64,000 bases of DNA from Symbiodinium natans (GCA_905221605.1 CAJNDS010002712.1:62001-126000), one strand, 5' to 3'. Positions 14,262 to 25,795 are shown, counted from the first letter of the stretch. Program-made: numbers and translations. The notes: generated by a model not told the origin, from the letters alone.

Positions 14262-14314
<53 letters not shown>

Positions 14315-14315
14315 T

Positions 14316-14365
<50 letters not shown>

Positions 14366-14504
14366 CTAGTAGTACTAGTAGTACTAGTAGTACTAGTAGT
14401 ACTAGTAGTACTAGTAGTACTCGTAGTAGTAGTAGGAGTAGTAGTAGTAGTAGTAGTAGTAATACTAGTAGTACTAGTACTACTCGTAGTAGTAGTAGTA
14501 GTAG

Positions 14505-14557
<53 letters not shown>

Positions 14558-14569
14558 GTAGTACTAGCC

Positions 14570-14629
<60 letters not shown>

Positions 14630-14659
14630 GCAGCCGCAGCCGCAGCCGCAGCCGCAGAC

Positions 14660-14732
<73 letters not shown>

Positions 14733-17700
14733 GAGCAGCAGGAGCAGGAGGGAGTTTGGGATTAATGTTGTATCCTGATTAGTGTGCTCCCCCGGAATTG
14801 TGGAAAAAAATCCAAAAATTATTCAGGTGGATCTATTTGAGGAGGACCCCCGGAATTGTGAAAAAAAAGCCGGGCGATGCAAAATTTCGGCGAGGCTGTC
14901 GAATGGTGTTGTCGTCCGGAAATCGCTTCTGAACTGAGCCTGAGGTTGTCAGGCCCTGAAATCTTCAGTCTCCTGGCCAGCCCCAAAACTAAGATTTCCT
15001 TATTAAATTCTTTTGTACCGAGGCCGGGCAATCAAATTTCAAAGGGGGTAGTCCAGCAGCTGCCCGACTGCCGTATAATATAAAAAGTTTGCTCCCCCGG
15101 AATTATCTTTTTTTTTGCGGGCTGGTTGGGTTTGGATCCAGAGGCCTAAGGGGCTGAGGCCTCCTAAACCTTGAGGCCTGAGGTTGTCGGGCCCTGAAAT
15201 CTTCAGTCTCCAGGCCAGCCCCAAAGCTAAGAGTTCCTTATAAAATGCTTTTGTACCGAGGCCAAGCAATCAAATTTCAAAGGGGGTAGTCCAGCAGCTG
15301 CCCGACTGCCGTATAATATAAAAGTTTGCTCCCCCGGAATTATATTTTTTTCTGCGGGCTGGCTTGGTTGGGACAGATGGATCCCCTTTAAATTCATATA
15401 AACTCATCCCTTTCAAAATCAGGTGGATCCCTTTTAACATCATATAATCCCTTTTGAATTCATATAAACCCATCCCTCTTCAAATCTTAAGGATCCCGTT
15501 TAATTTCATACAGTCTCACCCCTTTTAAAATCATATGGATCCCTTTAAAATTCATACGAGCTCATCCCTTTTAAAATCATATGGATCCCTTTTAAAATCA
15601 TATAAACTCATCCCTTTTAAAATCATATAAAGCCAGACCCCCCCCCCCCAAATTGCCCCCCCCCCCCACACTAAAGCGGGGGATCCATTCGTTGAGGGGG
15701 GGGGGGGGGGGGGGCCACACTAATCAGCAGACAACATTAAGGTTTGCGGCCTCAGGATCCATGGAGTCTGGGGCCAAGCATGCGACTCAAGTCGTGGGCC
15801 ATGGTGTTGAAAAGTAGATCCATCTTTCACGGGTTTTTTCACGGACTACGTTTTCCAAAAACTGAAATATTCCGACGCTGAGGAGGCCAGGTACGCAAAC
15901 TGCACATGCTCAAAAGCTTGGCTACAGAGTCGCTGAGGCAGGAGAGGGCTTGGGACCTGTATGCAGAATGATGGCATGCTCTGTTCCCAAGCCTCGCTCG
16001 TATCATGTAATAAAGTTCGGGCATTATCGTTTTTCCTTTCGCAAACCCCACCGCGAGACTTTTGCAGACATATGGCTTAATATCCTAAGACCGTTTTATC
16101 TAAAACCAGAGACACGGACCAGTAGATCAACCCTCACATGTATGTATACACGCATGTTTTTGGCACCATGCTCCAGCCAGCATCATCGATCATACTGTGG
16201 AGCAGTTCAAAGCATGACAGGAAGACTCCAGCGTGGGTCTTTCTGGTATCAGCTTCTGCACCACTTGGCTAAAAGCCTGCCGAGAAATATGCTGAAGCCA
16301 AGAACGTCATTGCTGTGGAATCAAAACATGTCATCTTATGAAGTGCCTCGAAGACAGTGTGGTCGTAGATGCTGGTGCAGTGGAAGGAGATGTTGGCTTT
16401 TTCCTCCACAGTCAATCTGATGTTCCACACGCAAGCCGCGAATCTTGAGACGTGCAAAAGAAGATGTGAGAAAACGTCTTGTGCGAGGAGGACATACCAG
16501 CCAAGCCTTGTCTGTCATCTCTTCTGTGAGCTTGTCTTCCACGGCTTTCTTGCACTCTTCCTTTCCTCGGTCTGAAGCGCACACCCACACACATGCACCT
16601 CTGAAACTGCCTACTCTCCAGCCCTGACTAGAACCATGCGCGGAAGAATACTATGACTAAATCTATCTGAGGCTAGATTTGAGTCACACCAAGCGCCCTG
16701 TCCACGGAACCGGCCAGCTTCGCACCGAGTCTCTGCCGTCGGTGTAGAATTTGGCACCGTCCACCTGGCGCAGCTACCCGGTTGAGCAAAGATGTTGCAC
16801 GAGACTACACCTTTTTGGGAAGCTGGCACGCACAAATCCATTTGCTCTTCCCATTCGTGTCAGCACAGCTTGCACCCACCTTGTGCAGCAACACGTCGAA
16901 GGTGACATCTGGATTCAGCTTGCACGCGAACCTCACCGAAGTGTTCCCGGCTTTTGCGGCGCTTACTGCAGATGAACGATCCAGTTGGAATAGGCCAGTT
17001 GCACAAAGGGTGCAGATTCCGTGCTCCAGTATGGGCACTTCAGCATATAGGAAGCTAGTCGGGGGCGTGAGCTGGGGGGTTTCGGCCCTGCCTCCGGCAT
17101 TGGATGCCAAAGAACCCGGAACGCCTTCCCAACTCGCATCGCACCACCCCCCCCCTCCAAATAAAAAGAGGCCCCCCCCGGCCCAAACCCTAAACCCCCC
17201 TGAATAGCCCCCCTAGGCCCTTCTCGCAACGCATTCCCCCCTCCAACTCCAGTTCGTTACCCTACATCTCGGCCAGTGCTATCTGCCTTTCGGACAGGTC
17301 GAACGTACTCCTCTGCCTCTCTCTGCATATTCTCCAGGGGCTTCGCTTTTAGCTAAGGGTTCAGGGCTCTGTGGGATCTTTACACTAAAATGATTCTTTT
17401 AGTAGGTTTTGCTCGCCTTCTTCGGTGCTGGGCGGAGAGAGGGCTGTTCCGTTTCTATTTGAAGAGATATTCGATCGAATACTGAATTGCGTGTCCCACC
17501 ACAATCTCGAAGTGTTCTGAAGCAGTTTTGTCGATTCTGTGTCGGCACTTTTGTGCAATTTCCGAGGATTCGGGCTTAGGAGGGTTTAGGGTTGTGCTAG
17601 ACGAACCCAATCCTACGGCAGTTCTGAGCGTCCGGCTCTATTACTCGCCTTGCTCTGGTCACGCTCGTGGTATATGCCTCTTCCTGCTGAGCCTTGGAAA

Positions 17701-19411
17701 CGATTTCACGGAGAGCAGCAGTGAGAATCAGAACTTGCTTAGGGTGCCCACGTCGATGACGAGTACCACGGCACACGGTCCACCTGAGGCGTGCTTTGGC
17801 TCCACAAAAGGAAGTCTATCAGCAACACAGCTTAACGAACTCTCCTCCTCAGTCTTGGCCCATCGAAGCTAAGGACACCTCTGTCTAGACTCAAAAGTCC
17901 GGCGGAACCGCATATGGGGTTGGAGTCTACTTTCTTGGGGGCTCAGTTGGAGAGCATCCTCCTTGAATTTTATGGTGCACCCCAAAATCGGCCGGTGCAG
18001 ATCGGCACGGATATCACCATTTCCAAGAAGGACTCTGGCGTCAACCATGAAGCTTTGAAGCTTTGAAGACTCCGACAAAGAACTATAATTCTGACAAGAG
18101 GCTGAACACGGAGGCATCTAAGGGGTGAAGACTGAGCGAGTCGTCAAGCAGCAGGGTGCCAGGGAAGTCCACCAACTGCCGAAGACTCTGTGAGTTTCAG
18201 GGCTTTGTGGGTCAAAGGGGCAGCACAATGCTTCTTTGGACGAAGGGTGGCAGCGCTGTCTGTTCTCTGTTTTGCATTGTTGCGGGCCTTTTTGCTGTAC
18301 GGAGTCGGCACGCTGGCCGCCGAGTCAGGGACAGAACTGAATTCATTCAAAGGCATGAACTGCCTTCAAACGCAGCAGGCTGTTGTGCACGATGGTGAAC
18401 GTCTCCAACCTGGAATGGGATGCTGTAGTAGATGTTGCCAGGCGACATGTCTCCACACTAAACAACTGATCGGTTGGTGTCTAGAAACCGCTTGAAAGGA
18501 CACTGTCCAAGGATGCGCACAGTGAGGCATACAAGTATCCTCCATTCTCACGACAGGGCTCAGACTTAATGCCCGACTCCAGGAAGAGCGATTCGTGAGG
18601 CGAGAGCTTCTGAAACCTGAGCAAATTGCGGCCGCAGAAGACTGGCGACATTCGCGTTTGGGGGCAGAGTCGAAGCGTTGTGGCCAGAGTGTAGATGCTG
18701 CCGTACATCACACACGAAGCGCCCTGAGCTCGAGGCACCACTTTGCTGATTGACCTTGAAAAGCACAGGCGTCACGACATCATGACCGCCGTCATCCTCA
18801 CCATCATCGTCTTTGGCTTCTTACTTTGTCTTCGATCTTATTCACCAATTGTTAGTCTTGATAGTCATTGCTAACATCCATACTTACGCTATTGTTGTTC
18901 TTGCTGCTATAATCGCTATTTTGGCTCGTACTTGCTGCTATAGCTGCTATTATTGCTTTATCGTTACAATGTATGTCTCTATGTTATTCAGGTTCACTTC
19001 GCTGCTGCCCTCCACCACTCTCCACCCCACCCTCTGAAATGCCACCGTTTCAGCGAGACCGAGCTGCCGACGTTTTCCCACACCTCGGAAGCCCACACAT
19101 CACCACCTGCACAACAGCCGCTGAAGGGCCAAGTCGACTTGGCTAGTGCTCCGTTGATTTTTCTTGCGGGGCACCACATGGCACCACTATGTTGACTACT
19201 GTAGGTGCCAATTCTGGCTTGCGCAACGCAGCAGGAAGGTGACGGAGTGTCTTGAACTTGCTGCCTTGGCAACGTCTTCGGAGCTCATGTTCCTTGATGA
19301 CCTCGGAAAAGTACTGTGCGAGACCTCCATCCTTCAATAGCACATCACAAGCCTGCCAAGGATCCAAGGGCCCCACTGTCAGCTGAGAGGAATCAATCGT
19401 GGCCGTGTGTG
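4110..19411 (-). CDS. RagC/D: RagC/D-type (Gtr2-like) small GTPase, highly split gene
   Basis: Rag C/D GTPases heterodimerise with Rag A/B and relay amino-acid status to TORC1 at the lysosome/vacuole. Resolved exons (minus): ~19411..19209; 19106..19060 with P-loop GLPRCGKT; 18616..~18568 (QKLSPHESLFLES, the switch I region); ~18187..~18130 with DFPG (G3); ~18054..18000 (VDA); ~16965..16880 (KLNPDVTFDVLLHK, the G4-type HK); ~16580..16498; 16403..16333 (TSIYDHTVFEALHK); 15956..~15900; 4433..4401 (EKVYLFDVVSK); 4308..4257 (SWYELC); 4197..~4150 (DMVDVVIDIACIYG). These match, in order, motifs I know from RagC. A last piece with YTARAIKLN follows near 4110. Introns are GC-, GT- or GA-AG. The intron from about 15.9 to 4.43 kb is huge; a microexon may be hidden in it because the phases there do not close. 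The C-terminal 60 residues and the true start are unresolved. Confidence 0.85.
4876..4902 (+). repeat. Left arm of a perfect 27-bp inverted repeat bracketing 7.5 kb
   Basis: GGACCTTTAGGGTCTATTTG followed by GCACGCC. The exact reverse complement lies at 12401..12427. An AT microsatellite sits outside each arm (before 4870 and after 12430). It could be a terminal inverted repeat of a large element or the trace of a segmental inversion. Confidence 0.9.
4930..5085. repeat. GTA/TAC trinucleotide microsatellite
   Basis: An almost pure run of GTA triplets with scattered GGA interruptions lies inside the large RagC/D intron. Poly-Val and poly-Thr/Tyr open frames over it are artefacts of the repeat. 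Confidence 0.95.
5140..10170. repeat. Satellite array, units mostly about 200-240 bp, with an internal orientation switch and higher-order repeats
   Basis: Recurring blocks read GACATACGACAAACCTCTAG, then CTAGCCCCTCATAATACGAG, then CACGGAAGC, then ATCATCTAGACGCTCCCCAA, then ACCCTTACAACACGAAGGGA. From about 5140 to 5810 the blocks are on one strand; from about 5815 they are on the other. A higher-order repeat is visible: sequence from about 7420 reappears from about 8655, and the TA-rich variant at 8056 reappears at 9307, a period near 1.24 kb. A 0.66-kb sub-repeat relates 6761 to 7420. Short open frames here are not genes. The array lies within the RagC/D intron. Confidence 0.92.
10172..10510. 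repeat. GATGATGGGG minisatellite
   Basis: Degenerate tandem copies of about 10-11 bp (GATGATGGGG variants). It starts where the satellite array ends, at CCCCTCAAGATGGGG. Pro/Ser/His-rich reverse-strand frames are translations of this repeat. Confidence 0.9.
10540..12390. repeat. AT-rich palindromic satellite, unit about 310 bp
   Basis: Units are built around the palindrome AAATCCCGGGATTT with arms of CAAGGATTTCAAGGATTTCA and its complement. A GC-rich marker (AGTACGGGAAGACCACGCGG) recurs at about 10917, 11228, 11538 and 11844, giving a period of 306-311 bp. At about 12108-12140 the marker appears in the opposite orientation, so the last unit is inverted. The telomere-like block interrupts the left end. 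Confidence 0.92.
10657..10745 (-). repeat. Interstitial telomere-type repeat (CCCTAAA)n
   Basis: About twelve perfect tandem copies of CCCTAAA (TTTAGGG on the other strand), the plant-type telomere unit also reported in dinoflagellates. It is flanked on both sides by the palindromic satellite, so it is internal and not a chromosome end. Confidence 0.95.
12401..12427 (-). repeat. Right arm of the 27-bp inverted repeat
   Basis: This is the exact reverse complement of 4876..4902. It is followed at once by an AT-rich microsatellite (about 12431..12520, ATATATGT units), mirroring the AT tract outside the left arm. Confidence 0.9.
12530..14190. other. Part of the large RagC/D intron without recognisable genes
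   Basis: Mixed-composition sequence with short open frames only. Homopolymer G and C runs occur at about 13199-13226, 13265-13280 and 13309-13340. I see no conserved motif or convincing exon on either strand. Confidence 0.6.
14198..14740. repeat. Compound triplet repeat: GTA, then ACT, then CAG
   Basis: GTA/AGT triplets (about 14198-14503) switch to their complement ACT (about 14504-14558), then to CAG (about 14566-14736). The GTA-to-ACT switch makes a long inverted repeat. The 222-266-residue poly-Val/Ala and poly-Ala/Ser/Thr frames are repeat translations, not proteins. Confidence 0.95.
14775..15640. repeat. Tandem repeats with a GCTCCCCCGGAATT core, then short AT-rich repeats
   Basis: GCTCCCCCGGAATT occurs near 14786, 15090 and 15328, with a shorter form near 14846. 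The block CAAATTTCAAAGGGGGTAGT plus its neighbours is duplicated at about 15031 and 15270, a period near 238 bp. From about 15365 to 15630, variants of CCCTTTTAAAATCATATGGA repeat every 25-50 bp. G/C homopolymers follow at about 15640-15715. Confidence 0.85.
16966..18000 (-). other. RagC/D intron sequence
   Basis: This stretch separates the VDA exon from the KLNPDVTF exon of the RagC/D gene. It includes C-runs (about 17146-17180) and telomere-like AAACCCTAAACCC fragments (about 17187). I see no convincing coding sequence of another gene. Confidence 0.5.
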
Positions 19412-19439
19412 CTTGCACACGACTTACAGGAGGGTTACT

Positions 19440-20042
19440 TCAGGGCTTCTGCAAGCGTATGTGCGTGCATCTCGCACAATGTAAGCTTGGTTTTGCATTC
19501 AAGGAGCTGTCGGCTCGTTGGCAGCATGTTGTGTTTTCGTACTGGCTGTGTGATGTCTGACTTTCGATGTCGCTTGCTGCCAGACGCTTCTCGAGCAAAC
19601 GCTCTGACCACGAGAAGAAGACAGCCAACTGCTGGTCGTATAATCAATAGCCATGGCACATCAAAGCCACCATCCCTTCCGGTCCCTTCGAACTTCTAAG
19701 CGCAAGCGGAAAAATACCAACTTATGCCGGAGACATGAGTCAGCGAAAGATGCCAATGCATCGAGGTCCTTCGCAAATCTTGCCATAGGCCCCTAGCCAG
19801 GCCGGAAGAGCAGACAGCACGGCGTCCTGCGCACCCTGACATGGCTTGCGCAAAGAGATGCAGGTGCACATGTCCTTGGTCATTGGTTGCATGAATTGAC
19901 GTGGATTGTGCAGGCTGGTATACATATATGCATATAGTTCTGTCTTGGGAAGCTGCACATTTGCCAAGGCAGCTCGCGTTGCCGAGGCCTCTCCCACGCC
20001 TGAAGCCAGCAGCGAAGTGACACCTCGAACAATGCATGGCAC
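19440..20042 (-). CDS. Candidate upstream exons, N-terminal extension of RagC/D or a separate gene
   Basis: Two reading frames look coding: about 20042..19740 (EASATRAALANVQLPKTE, then CQGAQDAVLSALPAWLG) and about 19650..19450 (QLAVFFSWSERLLEKRLAAS). They precede the exon ending in ALRKPEL at 19209, which splices in phase to the P-loop exon. I recognise no domain. If transcribed with RagC/D they would add a long N-terminal region; otherwise they are the 3' end of a neighbouring minus-strand gene. Coding status rests on composition and open length only. Confidence 0.3.
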
Positions 20043-20519
20043 TGTTCCCGCTTCGCGTTAGGCATTTGCGGGACACATTCCCCTTAAGTAGAAGCTGGTT
20101 CAATCACAACCACTGCACACAGGCAAGGCAACCCATTTTTTTCGAGCAAACGATGTCTCTGGGGTGTTCTTGTCCCAGTCCCACGCGAAGCGAGCACCAG
20201 CAGCCTGGACGCCAAGGGCGAGTGCTTCTCCGGCTAGCACAGAGGAATGCACAACAAGTACTTGTATCAACTACTCCAGATAAGTGAGTCCTGCCAACAT
20301 CTCACAGCCCCAGTTGCCGCCATGGTCACAGCAAGTTGACTGCACCAAGTAAGTGGAACAGAACGAGCGCTTCTGTGCGCCTCTGCGCGCCGGCAGTGCT
20401 CCAAGCGTGCCCGCGCAGTTGCAGAGGGCTCCGTGGCACCATTGGGGCCAAGCTGCACCGCCTCCATGACAGGAGCATGTGTATGCAGAGAAGCATAATA
20501 TTTACACATATATATGTAC

Positions 20520-20550
20520 CTCTCTATATATATATATAGATAGATAGATA
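20520..20550. repeat. Short AT/GATA microsatellite
   Basis: TATATATATATAGATAGATAGATA-like run. It generates spurious Tyr/Ile-rich frames. Confidence 0.85.
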
Positions 20551-21266
20551 TGTGTGGCGAGAGTGCGTATGTGTACGCGTTTCTCTTTACTCCTTTATGT
20601 GCACTGTGCGAGCAGGATGCCTGGCCAGGCAGCATGCGCACCTCGCCGAAGGCAGCCTTGGCTCTCCGTTGCAGGGTGAAGTTTTAGGATTGCGGGGATC
20701 TGTGCCCACCGGCCTTCCAGCGTGAGAAGTGCAAGTAGCCCGCCTCGCCGCATGAAGGTAGATGCCAAAGCCGGCCTGCGTTCCCGAGCATTTTTTGCCG
20801 ACTTCTCAACATTACCTATTGCCCTTCAATATACGGTAAGACCCTTGCAGACCCTTTGCTTTTTTCAGCCGCAAAACGCAAAGCGTGCCTTCAGACCAAA
20901 GGATGTCGCCATCCTTAAAAAGCCAAGATTTCAACTTGCCATGACAGCTCGATTGAATCACAATCCCACACCCTCAGAGCGCCGAAATAAACTAAACTAC
21001 CCGGTTGTGTACACCATAAGTGATGCCCCCGTGAAGTTCCTGTTGCAGCTGTGAGTCTCTGTGGCGAGGTGATGCAGAGAGCCTCGGAGGTGGAACTCTA
21101 GGCAGCTCTTGCATTCAACTTCACAGGGCTTAGGCCCTTAGGGCCCAAGAGACGGCTCCACCAGAAACAACCGGCTCAAAGCAGGAGCATAGTGCGTTGA
21201 AGGAGGGGGTTAACGAAACCGTGCCAAAAACCAAGCAAATACAGCACGAGCGCGACTATTGACTTG

Positions 21267-21975
21267 CTACTGCGCAAGAGAATTCAAGCTCACATAGCAA
21301 CAGTAGCAATCATGTTGGCCGCGTGTTATCCAGATCAAGCTCCCCTCCGGCCCGCTTCGGTCCAACATCCTAGTCTTTTTGCCACTCGTTGGTACATCTC
21401 TAGATCCCATATAAGCCAATGACGGGGTAGCCATGAGATGGTTGCAGTTACCTGCGGTCGTATTCATCAACGTGTGTCGATGTATCGCAGTCGAAAACAA
21501 TCAGGGAACTGGGTGCAGATACCCTAAACTTAAACCCTAAACCCGTAAACAAGAAACCCCTAAACGGCATGCTGCTGCTTGAGGCGCTGTGTTGGGAAAA
21601 ATCGTGGAAGGCGCTCCAACCCTGATTTCCACAGCAGGTGTCCGAACGCCCACTCCTTGGACCAAGGCGTGCGGTAGGGAATCACTGTCGTTTCTCGCAC
21701 AAAATGTGGCGCAGCATCGTGGGCTTTGTCGCTCTTGCGGACTTCTATAGAGCTTCCATGGAACAAGCCAGCCCATATTGTGCTTCCAGGCTGACCGCGC
21801 GCAGGGTGCTCTGCCAAGGCTCATCGAGGAACTGGGTGTTACGTTCTTTGAGCCTGACAGATAAATCCCACACATATTCGCCTCGGCTTCCTGCCGAGAA
21901 GCGTTTGAAACAAGCAGACCCGGATCCGGTCTCCTTCCCCCTAACCCAACCCTTCTGCAAAATGTTGTGACGCAC
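21267..21975 (-). CDS. Unrecognised gene fragment (exons)
   Basis: Coding-like minus-strand segments: about 21900..21790 (EYVWDLSVRLKERNTQFLDE), 21765..21562 in another frame (VRETTVIPYRTPWSKEWAFG, then HLLWKSGLERLPRFF), and about 21440..21270 (RDVPTSGKKTRMLDRSG, then GSLIWITRG). The frame change near 21770 implies a small intron or a lesion. The residue composition (Trp, Tyr, charged clusters) is unlike the flanking non-coding DNA. I cannot name a family. It is transcribed toward the RagC/D gene. Confidence 0.4.
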
Positions 21976-22019
21976 CCCCCCCCCCCCCCTCGCTTGGAGG
22001 AGTCCTAAAGAAAAATGCA

Positions 22020-23980
22020 CGAGTTTGGCTGTTTACCCCTCCGACCCCCCCTGGGACAGACCTTTTCTGGGACCCTGGCACCCCCCTGCCTTCCATGACA
22101 CCTACAACCCTTCCCTCACCCCCCCCCCCCCCCTTTTTTGAGACCTTTCATCCCCGTGGGCCGGCCCGGCTGCCGAGGCGGCGCGCGCAAGCGTTTACAA
22201 TTCTTGATTGAGAGCCCTTTGAGAGCCCTCTCAAACTTGCAAGCTTCAACATTGAATCCTGCAAACCAGCCTTTCTGCAACATCGGGCAGCTCCCTCCAC
22301 AGCCGGTTCCTTTTTCAAGAGCGAGGCTGGCTTCAGTGCAATTTCAGGTGTGCTGACAACTACTTGCTGGGCCCCCCCACGATCCCCATGATGCGGAACT
22401 ACCAGGCTACCAGGAATGATTTACGGCGGTGACTAACGGACCCAAGTGTCACCTCTGGCCGATTGCGCAGCAACGTCAGCGGCCCTTGCACAGGCCACCC
22501 AAACCTGCGTGGGCGATGCAATGCCAGGTGGACTCTCGCAGGAACAGAAACTGCCTTCCACTGCTTCGAGGCATGCCGGGTACAGGCTTCACTTTCTCCC
22601 CGAAGGTCCACCAGAGCATGGATGGCCGGTGTGCTATCTCCAATATGAAACAACTCTAGTTGTGATCAGACCCCAAATGTCAAGCCTTGGCGAATCTGGG
22701 CCAAGTGACTCCCCGGCGACGTCCCGCTGTGCCAGTGCGGAGGCATTAAGGCCAAAGGAAGCCAAGCGGCCGAAGATCATGTCGAAGTCCGCCTTTCAGT
22801 GGCTTCAGGCCGGTCAGGGTGGTTAAGATGCTAGATTGCTAGATGGCTAGATTCTTTCATTGTCGTGCTCTGTGTCGTGCTGAAACCCTGTCACAATGAC
22901 GAATAAAAAGTTGAGGCGGCGTCTCAGAGGTCGTTTCATGGAGGGGTGTCATGGAATTGCTTGAGCCTTTAAATGTGCCTTAATTATGGACAGCCCTTTG
23001 GCAACTACACAACTGCCTGCTCCAAAACGCACTGCGCCTCTCAATTGTCAAGCTCTCAAAAAGGCACAAACTTCTAAACACGTCTAAAAGACCCATGCTC
23101 TCCATCAGAGCCCAGAAGCCCAGCCCCAGAAGTCAAATTGCCGCAGCCAAGTTTGAAAGATCTCCTTGGAGGCACAGGATGGATTGAACTGAGGGAACAC
23201 TCTCTCCGGTTGCAGATTCATCTTGCAATGCTGGCGGAGGCACGCCGCCCTCTTAAGGGGGGATACGGCGAACGCAAATCGATGGAATCATCTTCAGTCT
23301 ACAAGCTTGGGCGACGACGCTTACGGTCTGACATCCCCTGTAGACTTTAGACTGTAGACATGCAGATCCTACCGGCCATTTTTTGACTTGCATGACTGAA
23401 ACGGGGCACTCCAATACATGTTGACGCCTGTTGGGCGTTTTGCTAGCCTGTGCCTAAAATACAAAGATGATCCTATACACCCACCACTCGGTGATCGAAG
23501 CACAAGGAATATCCTAGTTTATCCCAACTCCTTGACTGACCAGAAACAACGAAGCTGCGTTGTACCATCCCAACTGCCTGTCTAAACATCGGCCATGTGC
23601 CGCAACAACTCTGAACGGCAGTCCAACGCAAGCATCCTAATCCCCCTAACCCGGAAGGCCTGGAATGCTCGGAAGGGTTTGGTTTTCGTGCACGCTTAGA
23701 ATGATCTTGAATGATCCCGCTTCACTTAAGAGTAGGTTTGAGGGCTCATGGGTCATCACTGGACTGTGCCACCCAAGTCAGCCAGGTGTCTCCGTACGCC
23801 ATCTTCCAGTCAACGAGCTTGTATGCATGCTGCAGCCTGTCTCATGAACTGGCCAAGCCATAGCCAGCAAAATCAGTAAAACGCATTCCAACCGCGATGC
23901 CCCGATACCCTTCGCCCGACGGAACAACAGCAGACTCACGAAAAAGGGATTCCGTGTAATGGTAGTGCTATGGCTCAATG
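22020..23980. other. No supported gene
   Basis: C/T-rich homopolymer runs (about 21976-22135) are followed by mixed sequence. A plus-strand frame at 22446..22826 is open for 126 codons, but it has no recognisable motif and is on the strand opposite to every modelled gene; I leave it uncalled. Confidence 0.5.
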
Positions 23981-23984
23981 TTGG

Positions 23985-25533
23985 TCAGTGCTCTGGAGCC
24001 TTGCTTCCACGGCAGTCCTCCTTGCCGCAAGTTGTGAAAACGCGGAGGAATTGAGGCGCCGAAACCTGGGCCGAGCCGATGGAGCTAGCTTGGGCGAAAT
24101 TTCTGCTGTCTCCGACGGTTTTCTTCATGGATCCAGCATGATCCTGGTTTTTGTGGCCTCCTTCCGCTACACTCGGTCGCATCCTGCAGCACTGAGATGT
24201 CGGCTCCACGTTTGATGCCACCTCGCCGCCCCTCCAGTCTGACAAAGGCCGGTCTGTGAAGATGAGAAACTGAAACTCCTCCAGATGTCGTGCGCATCAC
24301 TGTTCGATGCAACTTTACCAGGAAGCATCCGGAAAGGTTTGGATTGAAACCGGCATAGCTTCACATGAGCGGCTGCTCATATTCGGTTCATGTGCTATAG
24401 TTCCCGATGAAGAAAAGCAAACGCCCCATACCATTTCCACATTTGAGGGCTGTCCAAAGCTTTTTGAAGACAGGCCAATCACACAGTGAAACGATGCAAG
24501 ACGCACCCTCCGACTTTCTTGTGTACGGAAACACCTCAACCCAAACCCTCTCGCGATATGGAAGCACTTGGGGACTGGAAGAATGAGGATGCTTTGAGGC
24601 TTGTGGTTTCAAATAGCGCTCCGCCACACAAAATGGCCTGACACGTCTCGCCCTTCACGAGTTGGGACCACCCCCAGAAAACCAATACTTAAGCCCATAC
24701 CAAACCGGTTGCTTGCATGGTCCTCGTTCCACCTCATAGAGCGCAAAGTAAGAGCTGCCCATCCGGGAGGAGGGCCGAACCAAACCAGCACAAAGGCCCC
24801 GAGCCTGGGAGGACTGTCAGAAAGGGAGGAAGCAGAGGGGTCTAATAATTTTCGGAGATGCTCTGACACAAAGTTCTCTTCTCAAGTCGGATAGCAAAGC
24901 TGAGCGCGCAGCATGATGCACCAGGGACATGGCTGGCTTGCACAGGCGGAAACAGGTACTCATGGCCTGCTTGGATCTGCACTCGTGGACGGGCTATGGA
25001 AGAAATGGCCGACCTCGTCACCCCAGCATGCTTATCCTAGAACTGAATGGGCTTGCCTGTGTCCCACCACGCTAAGCTAAACTCGTGAATGCCTTGACAA
25101 ACCTAGCCATGGCCACATTGACAAAGCTCATGAGCACCCTTCTGAACGGGGCAGGCGAATAGGATTCCAGGCCCAAACATCGATCGCATTCACGAGTCAG
25201 AGCACGAGCTCTTTTGCACCCTCCGGCTGCCACAGGGCATGTCCCGCATGTCTCTTTCTGCGGAATCAGGAGTTCTGGACGAGAACGTGTTGGCACCCTG
25301 CTCAGTGTGCGGCTCAGTAGCGAAGACCCAGTGCCTGCTGGCGCCAACTCGCCATGACTCGGCAGGTGGTCAACAGAAACTCTCAGTGACAGCCCAGCTG
25401 CTTGCTCGAGCTCGGCGACAGTGCAGCAAGGCACACGGGCGCTATCCATTGAGAAGTGCATACGCCTCCGGGACAGGCTCCAACGTTTTGCTGAAGCATT
25501 GTGACAGCATCTTCGAATCACGGGCCCCACCAC
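23985..25533 (-). CDS. Unrecognised gene, exon fragments
   Basis: Coding-like minus-strand segments: 25533..25072 (open 153 codons, with CCTVAELEQAAGLSLRV and LMSFVNVAMARFVKAF), about 24560..24430 (VWVEVFPYTRKSEGASCIVS), about 24350..24310 (EAMPVSIQTFPDASW) and about 24285..23985 (EEFQFLIFTDRPLSDWRGG onward). Frames differ, as expected for exons. I recognise no family. The segments may be one gene or two. Confidence 0.35.
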
Positions 25534-25705
25534 AACTGCCGAGAGTCTATGGCAAATTGCAAAAATGGTTTAAATGGTTTCGCAACATATGCCAACATGC
25601 TACTCTAACGAGAAGAAACCCTAGGCCCTAAACCCAACAAAGCAACCCGGAGATCACGCGGCCTCTGTGGAGGCGGCCTGCAAGGCCGGCAGCCGGTCCC
25701 TGCGA

Positions 25706-25795
25706 CATATATATATATATATATAGACGAACGTATGTATAATTATGTGTGCATATATATATATATATACATGTATGCATATATGTATACGCACA
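25706..25795. repeat. AT microsatellite
   Basis: Runs of ATATAT with TATGTATA interruptions. Confidence 0.9.

Noticed and set aside
13861-14782. Open frames of 222 and 266 codons with poly-Val/Ala or poly-Ala/Ser/Thr
   Set aside because: They are translations of the GTA/ACT/CAG triplet repeat on both strands.
22446-22826. 126-codon plus-strand frame
   Set aside because: No recognisable domain, and an equally long minus-strand shadow exists.
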